A DNA stretch of 32,130 bases from Actinomycetes bacterium (lineage in GTDB: Bacteria; Actinomycetota; Thermoleophilia; Gaiellales; F1-60-MAGs149): contig JANYCN010000022.1 of NCBI GenBank assembly GCA_025360225.1, forward strand, positions 1 through 32,130, read 5' to 3'. A program made the translations under genes and the position numbers. Positions within the stretch are counted from its first letter, which is position 1; each line of letters opens with the position of its first letter. Positions 17,509-25,114 of this stretch are shown here, in pieces. The notes under the pieces are model-generated. The model was not told where the DNA came from. It saw nothing but the letters and a program-made list of their open reading frames with translations, and did not search any database.

Positions 17509-17550
17509 CTAATGAGTCTAGCGAACCATCACGCGTGCTACCTCATTAGG
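17508..17550 (-). promoter_or_regulatory. MarR promoter and probable operator
   Basis: Perfect inverted halves CCTAATGAG (17508-17516) and CTCATTAGG (17542-17550), 25 nt apart. One half overlaps the MarR start codon and the bases after the -10 box TAGACT; the other contains the stop codon of the sigma-factor gene. Centre-to-centre distance is 34 nt, about three helical turns. Confidence 0.6.
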
Positions 17551-18202
17551 CGCGTGAAGCAAGGTGCACACCGACCTTTCGCTTGACACGCTGCAGAGCG
17601 TTGTCAACCGCTTTCGCATCGCAGCCGAGGAGCTCGCCGATCACCTCGTACGACTCGCCCTCCATGAAGTGCGCGAGCACCTGCGACTCGAGCTTTGAAA
17701 GGCTCGCGCCGAGGACGGCGACGAGGGCTTCGAGCCCCTCGGTGGAGATCACCCTGTTCGCCGGATCATGGACGCTCGATGCCGCCAGGGTGTCGCCGAT
17801 CGTGCAGTCGCCCGAGTCCGGATCCTGACCAGCTGGCGCGTAGGAGAACGAGATGTAGCCGTTCAGCGGCCCGTGCTTGTACCGCGTGGCGCCCTTGATC
17901 GCGGTGATGATCTGGCGTGTGATGCAGAGCTCAGCGAAGGAGCGGAAGCTCGTCTCCTTATCGACGCGGTAGTCGCGGATCGCCTTGTAGAGCCCGATCA
18001 GGCCCTCCTGCTGGAGGTCCTCGCCATCGCCGCCGGCGATGAAGTAGCTCGAGGCCTTCAGTCGCACGAACCCCTGGTAGCGCCGGATCAACGCGTCACG
18101 CGAGCGGATGTCGCCGTTCCTAGCACGCAGGACAAGCGCGAGGTCGTCGTACTCTCGCTGCTGGCGACGCTGGGGGGCGACGTTCGCGTGCGCTGCGTTC
18201 AC
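17546..18202 (-). CDS. SigH/Spo0H-like RNA polymerase sigma factor
   Basis: 218 aa. Region 2 is highly characteristic: YQGFVRLKASSYFIAGGDGEDLQQEGLIGLYKAIRDYR with SFRSFAELCITRQIITAIKGATRYKHGPLNGYIS, the hallmark of the B. subtilis sigma-H type. Region 4 has a helix-turn-helix (YEVIGELLGCDAKAVDNALQRVKRK). The function in actinobacteria is less clear; stress or stationary-phase control is likely. Start GTG 18202 has AGGAGA about 11 nt upstream. The long, AT-richer leader (18203-18366) contains a palindrome and a LexA-like box. It lies downstream of rlmB on the same strand. Confidence 0.9.
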   Translation of the reverse strand: MNAAHANVAPQRRQQREYDDLALVLRARNGDIRSRDALIRRYQGFVRLKASSYFIAGGDGEDLQQEGLIGLYKAIRDYRVDKETSFRSFAELCITRQIITAIKGATRYKHGPLNGYISFSYAPAGQDPDSGDCTIGDTLAASSVHDPANRVISTEGLEALVAVLGASLSKLESQVLAHFMEGESYEVIGELLGCDAKAVDNALQRVKRKVGVHLASRA

Positions 18203-18228
18203 GGGGACTCTCTTCTCCTAGGGGGCTC

Positions 18229-18241
18229 GTTGAGTCTCAAC
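18229..18241. promoter_or_regulatory. palindrome in the sigma-factor leader
   Basis: GTTGAGTCTCAAC is a perfect 6+1+6 palindrome 27 nt before the GTG of the sigma gene. It could be a repressor site or a small mRNA hairpin; the regulator is unknown. Confidence 0.4.
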
Positions 18242-18315
18242 CTTATGTACAGGCTAAGAATCGATGAAGCGGATCGTGCCAGATCCCATAGGAACTTGCA
18301 AGTCCTTCATTTTGA

Positions 18316-18331
18316 TCGAACAGGTGTTCGT
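18316..18331. promoter_or_regulatory. LexA (SOS) box-like palindrome upstream of the sigma factor
   Basis: TCGAACAGGTGTTCGT matches the actinobacterial SOS box TCGAAC-N4-GTTCGA at 15 of 16 informative positions or better. On the minus strand a TAGATA box (18336-18331) touches its edge, so a bound repressor would block the promoter of the sigma gene, whose start is about 115 nt further on. Confidence 0.5.
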
Positions 18332-18366
18332 ATCTACACCAGCGAACTCTCAACTCGAAGGTGAGT

Positions 18367-19074
18367 CTATCCCCGAACCTGTTGACGCTGCCGCTGCGCC
18401 TCGAAGAGAACGATCGCGGCAGCAACGGAGGCGTTCAACGAGCTGATCCGACCCTGCATGGGGATGTGGATCGACCCGTCGCACACGCTCCGCACGCGTG
18501 GACGAACGCCACGCCCCTCTGAGCCGATGACGATCACCGCTCCGTCGTAGAGGTCGGCCTGGGTGTGGGTCTGCTCACCATCCGCCGCTGTCGCGTAGCT
18601 CCACAGCCCGGGCCGGCGGGACGCAACGAGCCAGTCGGACAGGTTCGGCACGATCGCGACCGCAAGGTGCTCGACCGCACCAGCCGACGCCTTGCAGACG
18701 GCGCCCGTCACGGACGCCGAGCGATGTCGTGGCAGCACGACCCCGTCGGCCCCTGCGCACTCAGCAACGCGAACGATCGCGCCGAGGTTCTGCGGGTCGG
18801 TGATCTCGTCAAGCGCGACGATCAGCGCTCGGTCGCGGGCCGCGAGCGCGTCAGCGTCGGCGTAGCGGAACGGCGCGACGCGCGCGACGACGCCCTGATG
18901 CTCGTTCGTCTCCGCGATCTGATCGAGGAGACGTGGCTCGACGACCTTCACCGAGATGCCCTCGAGCCAGTCGAGTTGCGCCGCCCGACCGGCGACGAGC
19001 ACCTCGCTCACCTCGCGCGGGCCCCGCAGCGCCTCGCGCACCGGGTTGCGGCCGTAGACCACCTCGCGACTCAC
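18367..19074 (-). CDS. rlmB: SpoU-family RNA 2'-O-methyltransferase (RlmB/TrmH type)
   Basis: 235 aa. N-terminal substrate domain (VVYGRNPVREALRG, ISVKVVEPRLLDQIAETNEHQGVVARV) followed by the knotted SpoU methylase: motif 1 ITDPQNLGAIVRVAECAGADGVVL, motif 2 IVIGSEGRGVR, motif 3 IPMQGRISSLNASVAAAI. The N-terminal domain and the NEHQG motif favour RlmB (23S rRNA G2251 methylation) over tRNA-specific TrmH. GTG 19074 overlaps the cysS stop by 4 nt; cysS-rlmB adjacency is a common pairing in Gram-positives. Confidence 0.92.
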   Translation of the reverse strand: MSREVVYGRNPVREALRGPREVSEVLVAGRAAQLDWLEGISVKVVEPRLLDQIAETNEHQGVVARVAPFRYADADALAARDRALIVALDEITDPQNLGAIVRVAECAGADGVVLPRHRSASVTGAVCKASAGAVEHLAVAIVPNLSDWLVASRRPGLWSYATAADGEQTHTQADLYDGAVIVIGSEGRGVRPRVRSVCDGSIHIPMQGRISSLNASVAAAIVLFEAQRQRQQVRG

Positions 19075-20462
19075 GCGGACACGAGCTCCGGACCATCCGG
19101 CGTGTCGCGAACGACGAAGCCGGCAGCGGCGATCGCGTCGCGTGCGGCGTCCGCCGCAGCCCAGTCCCGGCCGGCCCGCGCTGCCTGCCGCGCGTCGAGC
19201 AACGCGACGACCGAGGCGGGTGCCGACACCTCGACGGCTGCCAGCCCAGCGAGCCCGAGGACGTCGAGCCTCGCGACCAGCAGCTCGCGCACGACGGACG
19301 CCCCGGAGCGGGAGAGCCCGCCGGCAGCGAGCGCGCGGTTCGCCGCCGACACGAGGACGAACAGTGCCCCGATCGCGTGCGGCGTGGACATGTCGTCGTC
19401 CATCGCCGCGTCGAAAGCAGCGCCCGCAGCCGCTCCCGCGACGTCGAGCGCGGCATCGTCGGCACCCGACCCGGCGGCGCGGGAGAGCGAGCGCAGCGCG
19501 TCGCGCACGCGATCACACGCGGCCGCGGCCTGTGCCAGCGTCGTGGGCGAGTACTCCACGCTCGAGCGGTAGTGCGCCTGGGCGAACAGCATCAGGAGCG
19601 TGTGCGAGCCATGCGAATCGATCGCGTCGGCAAGCTTCTCGACGTTGCCGAGCGACTTCGACATCTTGTCACCACCGAAACGCAGCATCCCGTTGTGCAT
19701 CCAGATGCCAACGAACTCGCACCCGCACGCACCCTCGGACTGCGCCCGCTCGTTCTCATGGTGCGGGAAGATCAGATCGAGCCCGCCGCCATGCACGTCG
19801 ACGTGCTCGCCAAGGTGCTTTGACGCCATCGCCGAGCACTCGACGTGCCAGCCCGGTCGCCCGTCTCCCCAGGGAGATGGCCACCACGCGTCCTCCTCCG
19901 GCTTTCGTCCTTTCCAGAGAGCGAAGTCGAGCGGCGACTCCTTCCCGGCGCCGGGCTCGATCCGCCGCGCCTCATCCACGAGCTCGTCCGGGCGTTGACC
20001 CGACAGCCCGCCGTACCCTGGAAAAGCGGCAACACGGAAGTAGACGTCGCCAGAGGCGTGGTACGCGAGACCGCGCGCGATCAGCCGCTCGATCAGGATC
20101 ACGATCTCCGGCAACGTCTCGCTGACGAGCGGCTCGACGTCGGGTCGGCCGAGCCCGAGGCACGACGTGTCCGTGACGTAGGCGGCGGTCATCGCGCGCG
20201 CGAGCTGGGTGCTCGACGTCCCTGCTGCCCGCGCCGCGAGGTAGATCTTGTCGTTGATGTCGGTCACGTTGACAACGACCCGGACGGGAGTGCCCGCGGC
20301 CTCGAGATGGCGCTTCAGGGTCATCGCCGCGACGAACGGGCGCGCGTTGCCAACGTGGATGCGGTCGTACACCGTCGGCCCGCAGCTGTACACGCCGATC
20401 GCCTTCCCGTCCCGGGCGACGAGGTCGTGGTAGTGCTTGCTCAAGCTGTCGTAGAGCCTCAT
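19071..20462 (-). CDS. cysS: cysteinyl-tRNA synthetase
   Basis: 463 aa class I synthetase that charges tRNA-Cys. HIGH-type motif with the first zinc Cys: YSCGPTVYDRIHVGNARP. Later zinc-site and active-site motifs: GWHVECSAMASKHLG, DVHGGGLDLIFPHHENERAQSEG and WMHNGML. KMSKS loop: GDKMSKSLGN. C-terminal helical anticodon-binding region ends normally. ATG 20462 overlaps the gltX stop by 4 nt. There is no mycothiol-ligase (MshC) truncation, so this is a genuine CysRS. Confidence 0.97.
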   Translation of the reverse strand: MRLYDSLSKHYHDLVARDGKAIGVYSCGPTVYDRIHVGNARPFVAAMTLKRHLEAAGTPVRVVVNVTDINDKIYLAARAAGTSSTQLARAMTAAYVTDTSCLGLGRPDVEPLVSETLPEIVILIERLIARGLAYHASGDVYFRVAAFPGYGGLSGQRPDELVDEARRIEPGAGKESPLDFALWKGRKPEEDAWWPSPWGDGRPGWHVECSAMASKHLGEHVDVHGGGLDLIFPHHENERAQSEGACGCEFVGIWMHNGMLRFGGDKMSKSLGNVEKLADAIDSHGSHTLLMLFAQAHYRSSVEYSPTTLAQAAAACDRVRDALRSLSRAAGSGADDAALDVAGAAAGAAFDAAMDDDMSTPHAIGALFVLVSAANRALAAGGLSRSGASVVRELLVARLDVLGLAGLAAVEVSAPASVVALLDARQAARAGRDWAAADAARDAIAAAGFVVRDTPDGPELVSA

Positions 20463-21739
20463 GCCGCCTCTCGCGACAGAGCGTCGGAGCGCTCGATGCC
20501 TGCAACCACGTAGCGGAGCGCGATCCCACGCTCGCGGCCCGTCAACGTGACGCGCAAGCCGTGCAGGACATCGCGGCTTGAGAGCCCCGAGCCACCGAGG
20601 TCGGCCTTCAGCTCAGCGATCAGGGTGTCGGCGTCCTCGGGCGAGAGGAACGGGTCGGGCCACCCCTCGCGTAGCTGTCGAAACCGTGTTATCACTGCCG
20701 AAGCGATCTCGTCGACCGCGCCACGCACGCGCGGCGGGACGAGCACGACCTCGGCCTCGTCAGCCGCCTCGACCAGCGTTCGACAACCGCCGAGACCGCC
20801 CGCAATCGCGCTGATCTGCGCTGGATGAACGGCGATGCCCCGTAGCTCGAGCACCTGGCCGACGCGGCGCGCGAGCTCAAGCGGGTTGAGCCGCTTCAGG
20901 TGCTGTTGCGACAGCCAGTCGAGTCGACCGTAGTCGAACCGGCTCTGGCCGCGACTGATCGATCGCAGCTCGAACGCCTGAGCCAGCCGTCCAAGGAGCG
21001 AGATGCCGTCGGCGAGCGCCGGACAGGCAAGCTCCGCGAGGTAGTTGAGCAGCGCTTCCGGCGGGTATCCCTCGCCGCGCAGCTCGGCAAGCGACGGCGC
21101 GCCCTCTCGTTTCGAGAGCTTCGTCCCCTCCTCGGAGACGAGAAGAGCGGTGTGCGCGTAACGGGGCGCGCGCAGGCCGAGCGCCTCGGCGAGCAGAAGG
21201 TGACGGGCGGTGTTCGTCAGGTGATCCTCGCCGCGGATCACGTGGGTGATCTCCATCAGGGCGTCATCAACGGTCGACGCGAGGTGGTAGGTGGCAGACC
21301 CGTCAGCTCGGGTGATGACGAAGTCGGAGGTCGCTCCCGCCGCCACACGAACGTCGCCGCGTGCTGCGTCCTCGATCACCACGTCACGTATCGGCACGCG
21401 AAAGACGATCGCACCTTCGGAGCGGTACGCGATCCCGGCGGCCACGAGGCGCTCGGCGTGCTGCAGGTAGATGGGCATGCGCTCGCTCTGCCGGTACGGT
21501 CCATACGGACCGCCCTCGTCCGGGCCTTCGTCGAAGCGCAGGCCGAGCCACTCGGCGTCCTGGCGGATCGTTCGCTCGTAGCGGCGGTTCGAACGCTCCG
21601 GATCGGTGTCGTCGACGCGCAGCACGAACTCGCCCCCGGCTCGCCGGGCGAAGAGGAAGTTCGCAACACCGGTCAGCGCGCTGCCGAGGTGCAGCGCGCC
21701 GGTCGGCGACGGAGCGAATCGAACGCGAACACCGGTCAC
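20459..21739 (-). CDS. gltX: glutamyl-tRNA synthetase
   Basis: 426 aa from GTG 21739. Class I signature: VRFAPSPTGALHLGSALTGVANFLFAR; GPYRQSER; YHLASTVDDALMEITHVIRGEDHLTNTARH; KLSKREG as KMSKS loop. C-terminal helical domain is slightly shorter than in E. coli GluRS (about 470 aa) and has no obvious zinc cluster. An upstream GTG (21763) would add 8 residues, but TACAGT sits 6 nt before GTG 21739, so a leaderless start there is more likely. First gene of gltX-cysS-rlmB. Whether it also makes Glu-tRNA-Gln cannot be told from here. Confidence 0.95.
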   Translation of the reverse strand: MTGVRVRFAPSPTGALHLGSALTGVANFLFARRAGGEFVLRVDDTDPERSNRRYERTIRQDAEWLGLRFDEGPDEGGPYGPYRQSERMPIYLQHAERLVAAGIAYRSEGAIVFRVPIRDVVIEDAARGDVRVAAGATSDFVITRADGSATYHLASTVDDALMEITHVIRGEDHLTNTARHLLLAEALGLRAPRYAHTALLVSEEGTKLSKREGAPSLAELRGEGYPPEALLNYLAELACPALADGISLLGRLAQAFELRSISRGQSRFDYGRLDWLSQQHLKRLNPLELARRVGQVLELRGIAVHPAQISAIAGGLGGCRTLVEAADEAEVVLVPPRVRGAVDEIASAVITRFRQLREGWPDPFLSPEDADTLIAELKADLGGSGLSSRDVLHGLRVTLTGRERGIALRYVVAGIERSDALSREAA

Positions 21740-21745
21740 CCCCGC

Positions 21746-21751
21746 ACTGTA
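21746..21751 (-). promoter_or_regulatory. -10 box of the gltX operon
   Basis: TACAGT on the minus strand, 6 nt before GTG 21739. The spacing implies a leaderless gltX transcript. The nearest -35-like hexamer is weak. Confidence 0.45.
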
Positions 21752-21834
21752 CGCGTCGCCCACGTCTCACGTCGGAGCCGCGCGCGCGCCGACAGGAGCC
21801 TCCGCGACGGCCCACCGTCCGCGAACACGACCGG

Positions 21835-21840
21835 TAGAAT
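21835..21840 (+). promoter_or_regulatory. -10 box of the S1-mutY-lemA-htpX operon
   Basis: TAGAAT, followed after 16 nt by GGAGGGGA (21857-21864) and GTG 21871. This would give a short normal leader. No good -35 box is visible in the GC-rich upstream stretch. Confidence 0.5.
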
Positions 21841-21870
21841 CAACCGTCGTCGTGTTGGAGGGGAGTGCTG

Positions 21871-23799
21871 GTGTCGGAACCGCGTTGGGTGAAGGAGTCC
21901 ACCGACGTCGAGGAGCTCGCAGCGGCGATCCTCGATCCAGGGCGCACGCGAGCCCTGATCGGCGTCAGCGCGAGGCAGCATCTGCGCGAGCCGATGATCG
22001 ACCCAGCGACCCTGCAGGAACGCGTCCGCGCGCTGGCGGACGTGTGGGTCATCACGCGCGCCCAGCACGCGTGGGAGCTGACGGCGGCGCTGCCGCCGCG
22101 GCTCGACGTCTACGGCGGTGCGGTGCGCGTGTGGTGGCCGTCATCTGAGGTGTCGTTGGCCGACGTCGATGGGCACCGGGTGTTCACCGTGTTCGATCCG
22201 GTGGAGGCACGCGGCCTCGTCTCGACGATCGCCGGCTATCTCGATCGTCAGCTGTCGCCGCCACCCGAGGTCGGGGCGGACGTGCTCGCCGTCGTCTCGC
22301 GCGTCGTCGAGCAGGGCGCGGAACTGACGCTCGCGAGCGGCTGGGACGCGTTCGTCGGCAAGGGCCACATCGCGCACGGCACGATCCTGCACGCCAACGA
22401 GGCACTGCGCACCGGTCAGCGCGTGCGTGCGCGCATCACCGGCGAGCGGTCGGGCCATCACGCACGGTTCGTAGCGACGCTCCTGCCGTTCGCGCCAGAC
22501 CCGTGGCAGCGGATCGCCGAGGTGTACCGCGTTGGGATGGTCGTCGACGGCATCGTCGAGCAGCTCAAGCACTTCGGCGCCTTCGTTGAGCTGCTTCCCG
22601 GCGCGAGCGGTCTTCTGCCCGTGTCGAAGATTGCCGAGGGCTACGTCCAGCACCCGAGCGACCACCTCGCCGTGCACGATCGCGTGGCCGTGTTGATCGA
22701 GCGCCTCGACCCGGCGGCGCGGCGCGCAGAGCTCGTGATGCGCGGCGTCGGCCCAGACACGCCAGTCGAACCACCCCTCTCGATCTACCCGGATGGCCCA
22801 CCGTGGCTCGAGCCGGAGCCCGACGAACGGCCCGAGATGCCAGCGTCGCCCCCGAACGCCGCGCCGATCCCGGCACCACCGGCGACGCCCGCCGCCGCTC
22901 CCACAGCGCCCGCCGCCTCGCCGCCTGAAGCGGCGCTTCCGCCAGCGGCATCAGCGTTGCCCGTCGGCGAGGCCCGTGAGCTCGCCGACGCGATCGCCGT
23001 CGCAACCGACGCCGCCGAGCGTCTGCGTTGCGCCGCGCCAGCGGTCGAACGCCAGCTGAGCGAGCTGCGCAGCCAGGCGCGTCGCGTCGCGGCCGACCTG
23101 CGGGACGAGGTTGCCGCTCTGGAGATCCGCGTGCTTCGCGTCGCCGAACAGGATGGCGCCGCGGCCGTCGAGGCGAGCCGAGACGAGGTTCGGGCGCTGG
23201 AGCGAAAGGTTGCCGAGCTGACCGAGCGCCTACGCGGCGCCGAGGCGGATCGAGCCGAGCTGGTTGGCGACAACGACGAGCTGAAGTCAAGGGTCAACGC
23301 GCGCGAGCGACAGGCAGACGAGGCGAAGGAGCGCGAGCGCGCAGCCGAAGCCGAGGCGGAGACGCTCCGCGCCCAGCTCGAGATCGTCGACGGCTCCGAC
23401 GCGGCTCGTCGCTTCCTGCGCGAGGTCCGCTTCGCATGGACGACGCGCTACGCCGGCGCCGAACGCGAGACGTACCCGTTCACCGAGCCCGTCCTCGGCG
23501 CGTCCTTCCTGCGGTCGCTGGCGTCGCTGCGCGGCATCGCGCGCACGAAGGTCCTCGAGGTCTGCGCGCACGTCGCCGCTGGACGCGCCGCCGACCTGCC
23601 TGGGCTCGAGCTGCACGCGCTGCGCGAGAGCGAGGGCGGAGACACGCCCCAGCGCGTGCGCGCCGACGGCGCCGCCGCGTGGCGGGTGAGCCTGCAATCA
23701 AACACGCCGGCGGCGCGGCGCCTGCACTTCTGGTTGCGCACGGACGGACGCGTCGAGCTCTCGAAGGTCGGCGTACACGACGACATCACGATCGTGTGA
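21871..23799 (+). CDS. S1-domain, coiled-coil protein with novel N- and C-terminal domains
   Basis: 642 aa from GTG 21871 (GGAGGGGA 6 nt upstream; an in-frame GTG at 21865 is inside that site). Order: an N-terminal domain with VWVITRAQHAWELTAALPPRLDVYGGAVRVWWP (about 55-90) that I cannot name; a degenerate S1-like barrel (VGADVLAVVSRVVEQGAELTL, about 130-205); a clear S1 domain (GMVVDGIVEQLKHFGAFVELLPGASGLLPVSKI, about 218-290); a Pro/Ala linker (about 295-355); a Glu/Arg/Ala coiled coil (about 360-510); and a ~125-aa C-terminal domain ending RRLHFWLRTDGRVELSKVGVHDDI, faintly like RelE/HigB strands. RNA binding is expected from S1. No signal or membrane segment. mutY follows with a 4-nt overlap. 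Confidence 0.75.
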   Translation: MSEPRWVKESTDVEELAAAILDPGRTRALIGVSARQHLREPMIDPATLQERVRALADVWVITRAQHAWELTAALPPRLDVYGGAVRVWWPSSEVSLADVDGHRVFTVFDPVEARGLVSTIAGYLDRQLSPPPEVGADVLAVVSRVVEQGAELTLASGWDAFVGKGHIAHGTILHANEALRTGQRVRARITGERSGHHARFVATLLPFAPDPWQRIAEVYRVGMVVDGIVEQLKHFGAFVELLPGASGLLPVSKIAEGYVQHPSDHLAVHDRVAVLIERLDPAARRAELVMRGVGPDTPVEPPLSIYPDGPPWLEPEPDERPEMPASPPNAAPIPAPPATPAAAPTAPAASPPEAALPPAASALPVGEARELADAIAVATDAAERLRCAAPAVERQLSELRSQARRVAADLRDEVAALEIRVLRVAEQDGAAAVEASRDEVRALERKVAELTERLRGAEADRAELVGDNDELKSRVNARERQADEAKERERAAEAEAETLRAQLEIVDGSDAARRFLREVRFAWTTRYAGAERETYPFTEPVLGASFLRSLASLRGIARTKVLEVCAHVAAGRAADLPGLELHALRESEGGDTPQRVRADGAAAWRVSLQSNTPAARRLHFWLRTDGRVELSKVGVHDDITIV

Positions 23800-24560
23800 G
23801 GATCGACGTGGAGGCAGCCACCCTGGCGTGGTACCGGACGAACGGGCGCATCCTCCCGTGGCGGGTGACGCAGGATCCGTACGCGATCCTCGTCAGCGAG
23901 GTCATGCTGCAGCAAACCCAGGTCGCACGCGTGCTCGCACGTTGGCCGTTGTGGATGACACAGTGGCCAACTGTCGAGTCGCTGGCACGGGCCTCCCTCG
24001 CCGAGGTGATCGTCGCCTGGAGCGGGCTCGGCTACAACCGCCGCGCCGTCGCTCTGCACCGCACGTGCGGCGTCATCGCGGACGTCGGGTTTCCGACGAC
24101 CTACAACGGACTGCTGGCGCTGCCAGGGATCGGGCCGTACACCGCCGCCGCGGTAGCGTGCATCGCCTTCGGCGAGCAGCGCATCCCCGAGGACGTCAAC
24201 GTACGCCGGATCGCCGAGCGCGCGAACGGAGGCGCACCGTTCGTTGCACCAGACGGCCTGGCCGGCGAGCTCACACAGGCCCTCTTCGACCTCGGCGCAA
24301 CGGTCTGCATCGCGCGTCGGCCGCGATGCCACGCATGCCCTCTCGCGGGCGTCTGTCCGACGGCCGGGCAGACCTTCGCTCCCGCGCGTCGGCAGGCGCC
24401 GTTCGCAGGCTCCACCCGCCAACGCCGCGGCGCGCTGTTGCGCCGGCTTGGCGCGGGCGGGCTGGCCGTCGCAGAGGTCGACGAGGTGATAGCGGCGGGA
24501 CTGGTCCGCGACGGGCTCGCGGCGGTCGCGGACGGGCGCATTACACTGCCGGCACGATGA
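23796..24560 (+). CDS. mutY: A/G-specific adenine glycosylase (MutY-type)
   Basis: 254 aa base-excision glycosylase. GTG 23796 overlaps the upstream stop (GTGA). Catalytic Glu35 in ILVSEVMLQQTQV, helix-hairpin-helix LLALPGIGPYTAAAVACIAFG, catalytic Asp133 in EDVNVRRI, and a [4Fe-4S] cluster C171-x6-C178-x2-C181-x5-C187. MQQTQV after Glu is typical of MutY rather than Nth. It is about 100 aa shorter than E. coli MutY: the C-terminal NUDIX-like domain that reads 8-oxoG is absent. About 65 residues follow the cluster, ending in a winged-helix-like stretch (VAEVDEVIAAGLVRDGLAAV). Specificity for A:8-oxoG is therefore probable, not certain. Confidence 0.88.
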   Translation: MRIDVEAATLAWYRTNGRILPWRVTQDPYAILVSEVMLQQTQVARVLARWPLWMTQWPTVESLARASLAEVIVAWSGLGYNRRAVALHRTCGVIADVGFPTTYNGLLALPGIGPYTAAAVACIAFGEQRIPEDVNVRRIAERANGGAPFVAPDGLAGELTQALFDLGATVCIARRPRCHACPLAGVCPTAGQTFAPARRQAPFAGSTRQRRGALLRRLGAGGLAVAEVDEVIAAGLVRDGLAAVADGRITLPAR

Positions 24561-25114
24561 TCAGCTGGATCGCCATTGCAGCCGCGTTGCTGCTCGTGTT
24601 GTACGCAGTCACTGCGTACAACAGGCTCGTGCGGCTCCGTAACGAGTGCGAGCAGGGCGCCTCCTCGATCGACGTGCAGCTCAAACGCCGCGCCGACCTG
24701 ATCCCGAACCTTGTCCAATCAGTGAAGGCGTACGCCGGGCACGAGAGCGCGACCTTCGAGGCCGTCTCGGCGGCTCGGGCCGCGACGCTCGCCGCGGCGA
24801 GCTTGGACGCACGGGCGGCGGCGGATGGACTGATGCAGTCCGCGATCACCGGCCTGATCGGCGTCGCCGAGGCCTACCCCAAGCTGCGCGCGGTAGAGAG
24901 CTTCACGGCGCTCCAGGCCGAGCTCGCCGACACCGAGGACCGCATCGCAGCCGCGCGCCGCTACTACAACACCGTCGTGCGCAATCGCAACACCGCGATC
25001 CAGTCGGTGCCGACGAACGTCGTAGCGCGTCTCGGCGGCTTCGCGCCCGCGGCCTTCTACCGGCTCGAGGACGACGCCGATCGCGAGCCCGTTGCCGTCG
25101 GGCTGAGCACGTGA
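24557..25114 (+). CDS. lemA: LemA family protein
   Basis: 185 aa. One N-terminal transmembrane helix (ISWIAIAAALLLVLYAVTAY) then an all-helical domain with the LemA signature YNRLVRLRNECEQGASSIDVQLKRRADLIPNLV and a RRYYNTVVRNRNTAIQSVP block. LemA proteins are membrane-anchored with most of the protein outside or in the cytosol depending on species; role poorly known, often next to HtpX or TPM-domain genes, as here. ATG overlaps the mutY stop (ATGA). A TACACT box at 24542-24547, 9 nt before the ATG, could give an extra internal promoter. Confidence 0.93.
   Translation: MISWIAIAAALLLVLYAVTAYNRLVRLRNECEQGASSIDVQLKRRADLIPNLVQSVKAYAGHESATFEAVSAARAATLAAASLDARAAADGLMQSAITGLIGVAEAYPKLRAVESFTALQAELADTEDRIAAARRYYNTVVRNRNTAIQSVPTNVVARLGGFAPAAFYRLEDDADREPVAVGLST

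Noticed and set aside
23028-23795. Upstream extension of the mutY frame
   Set aside because: Runs inside the S1-protein gene in another frame and is Arg-rich; GTG 23796 with the 4-nt overlap is the natural start.
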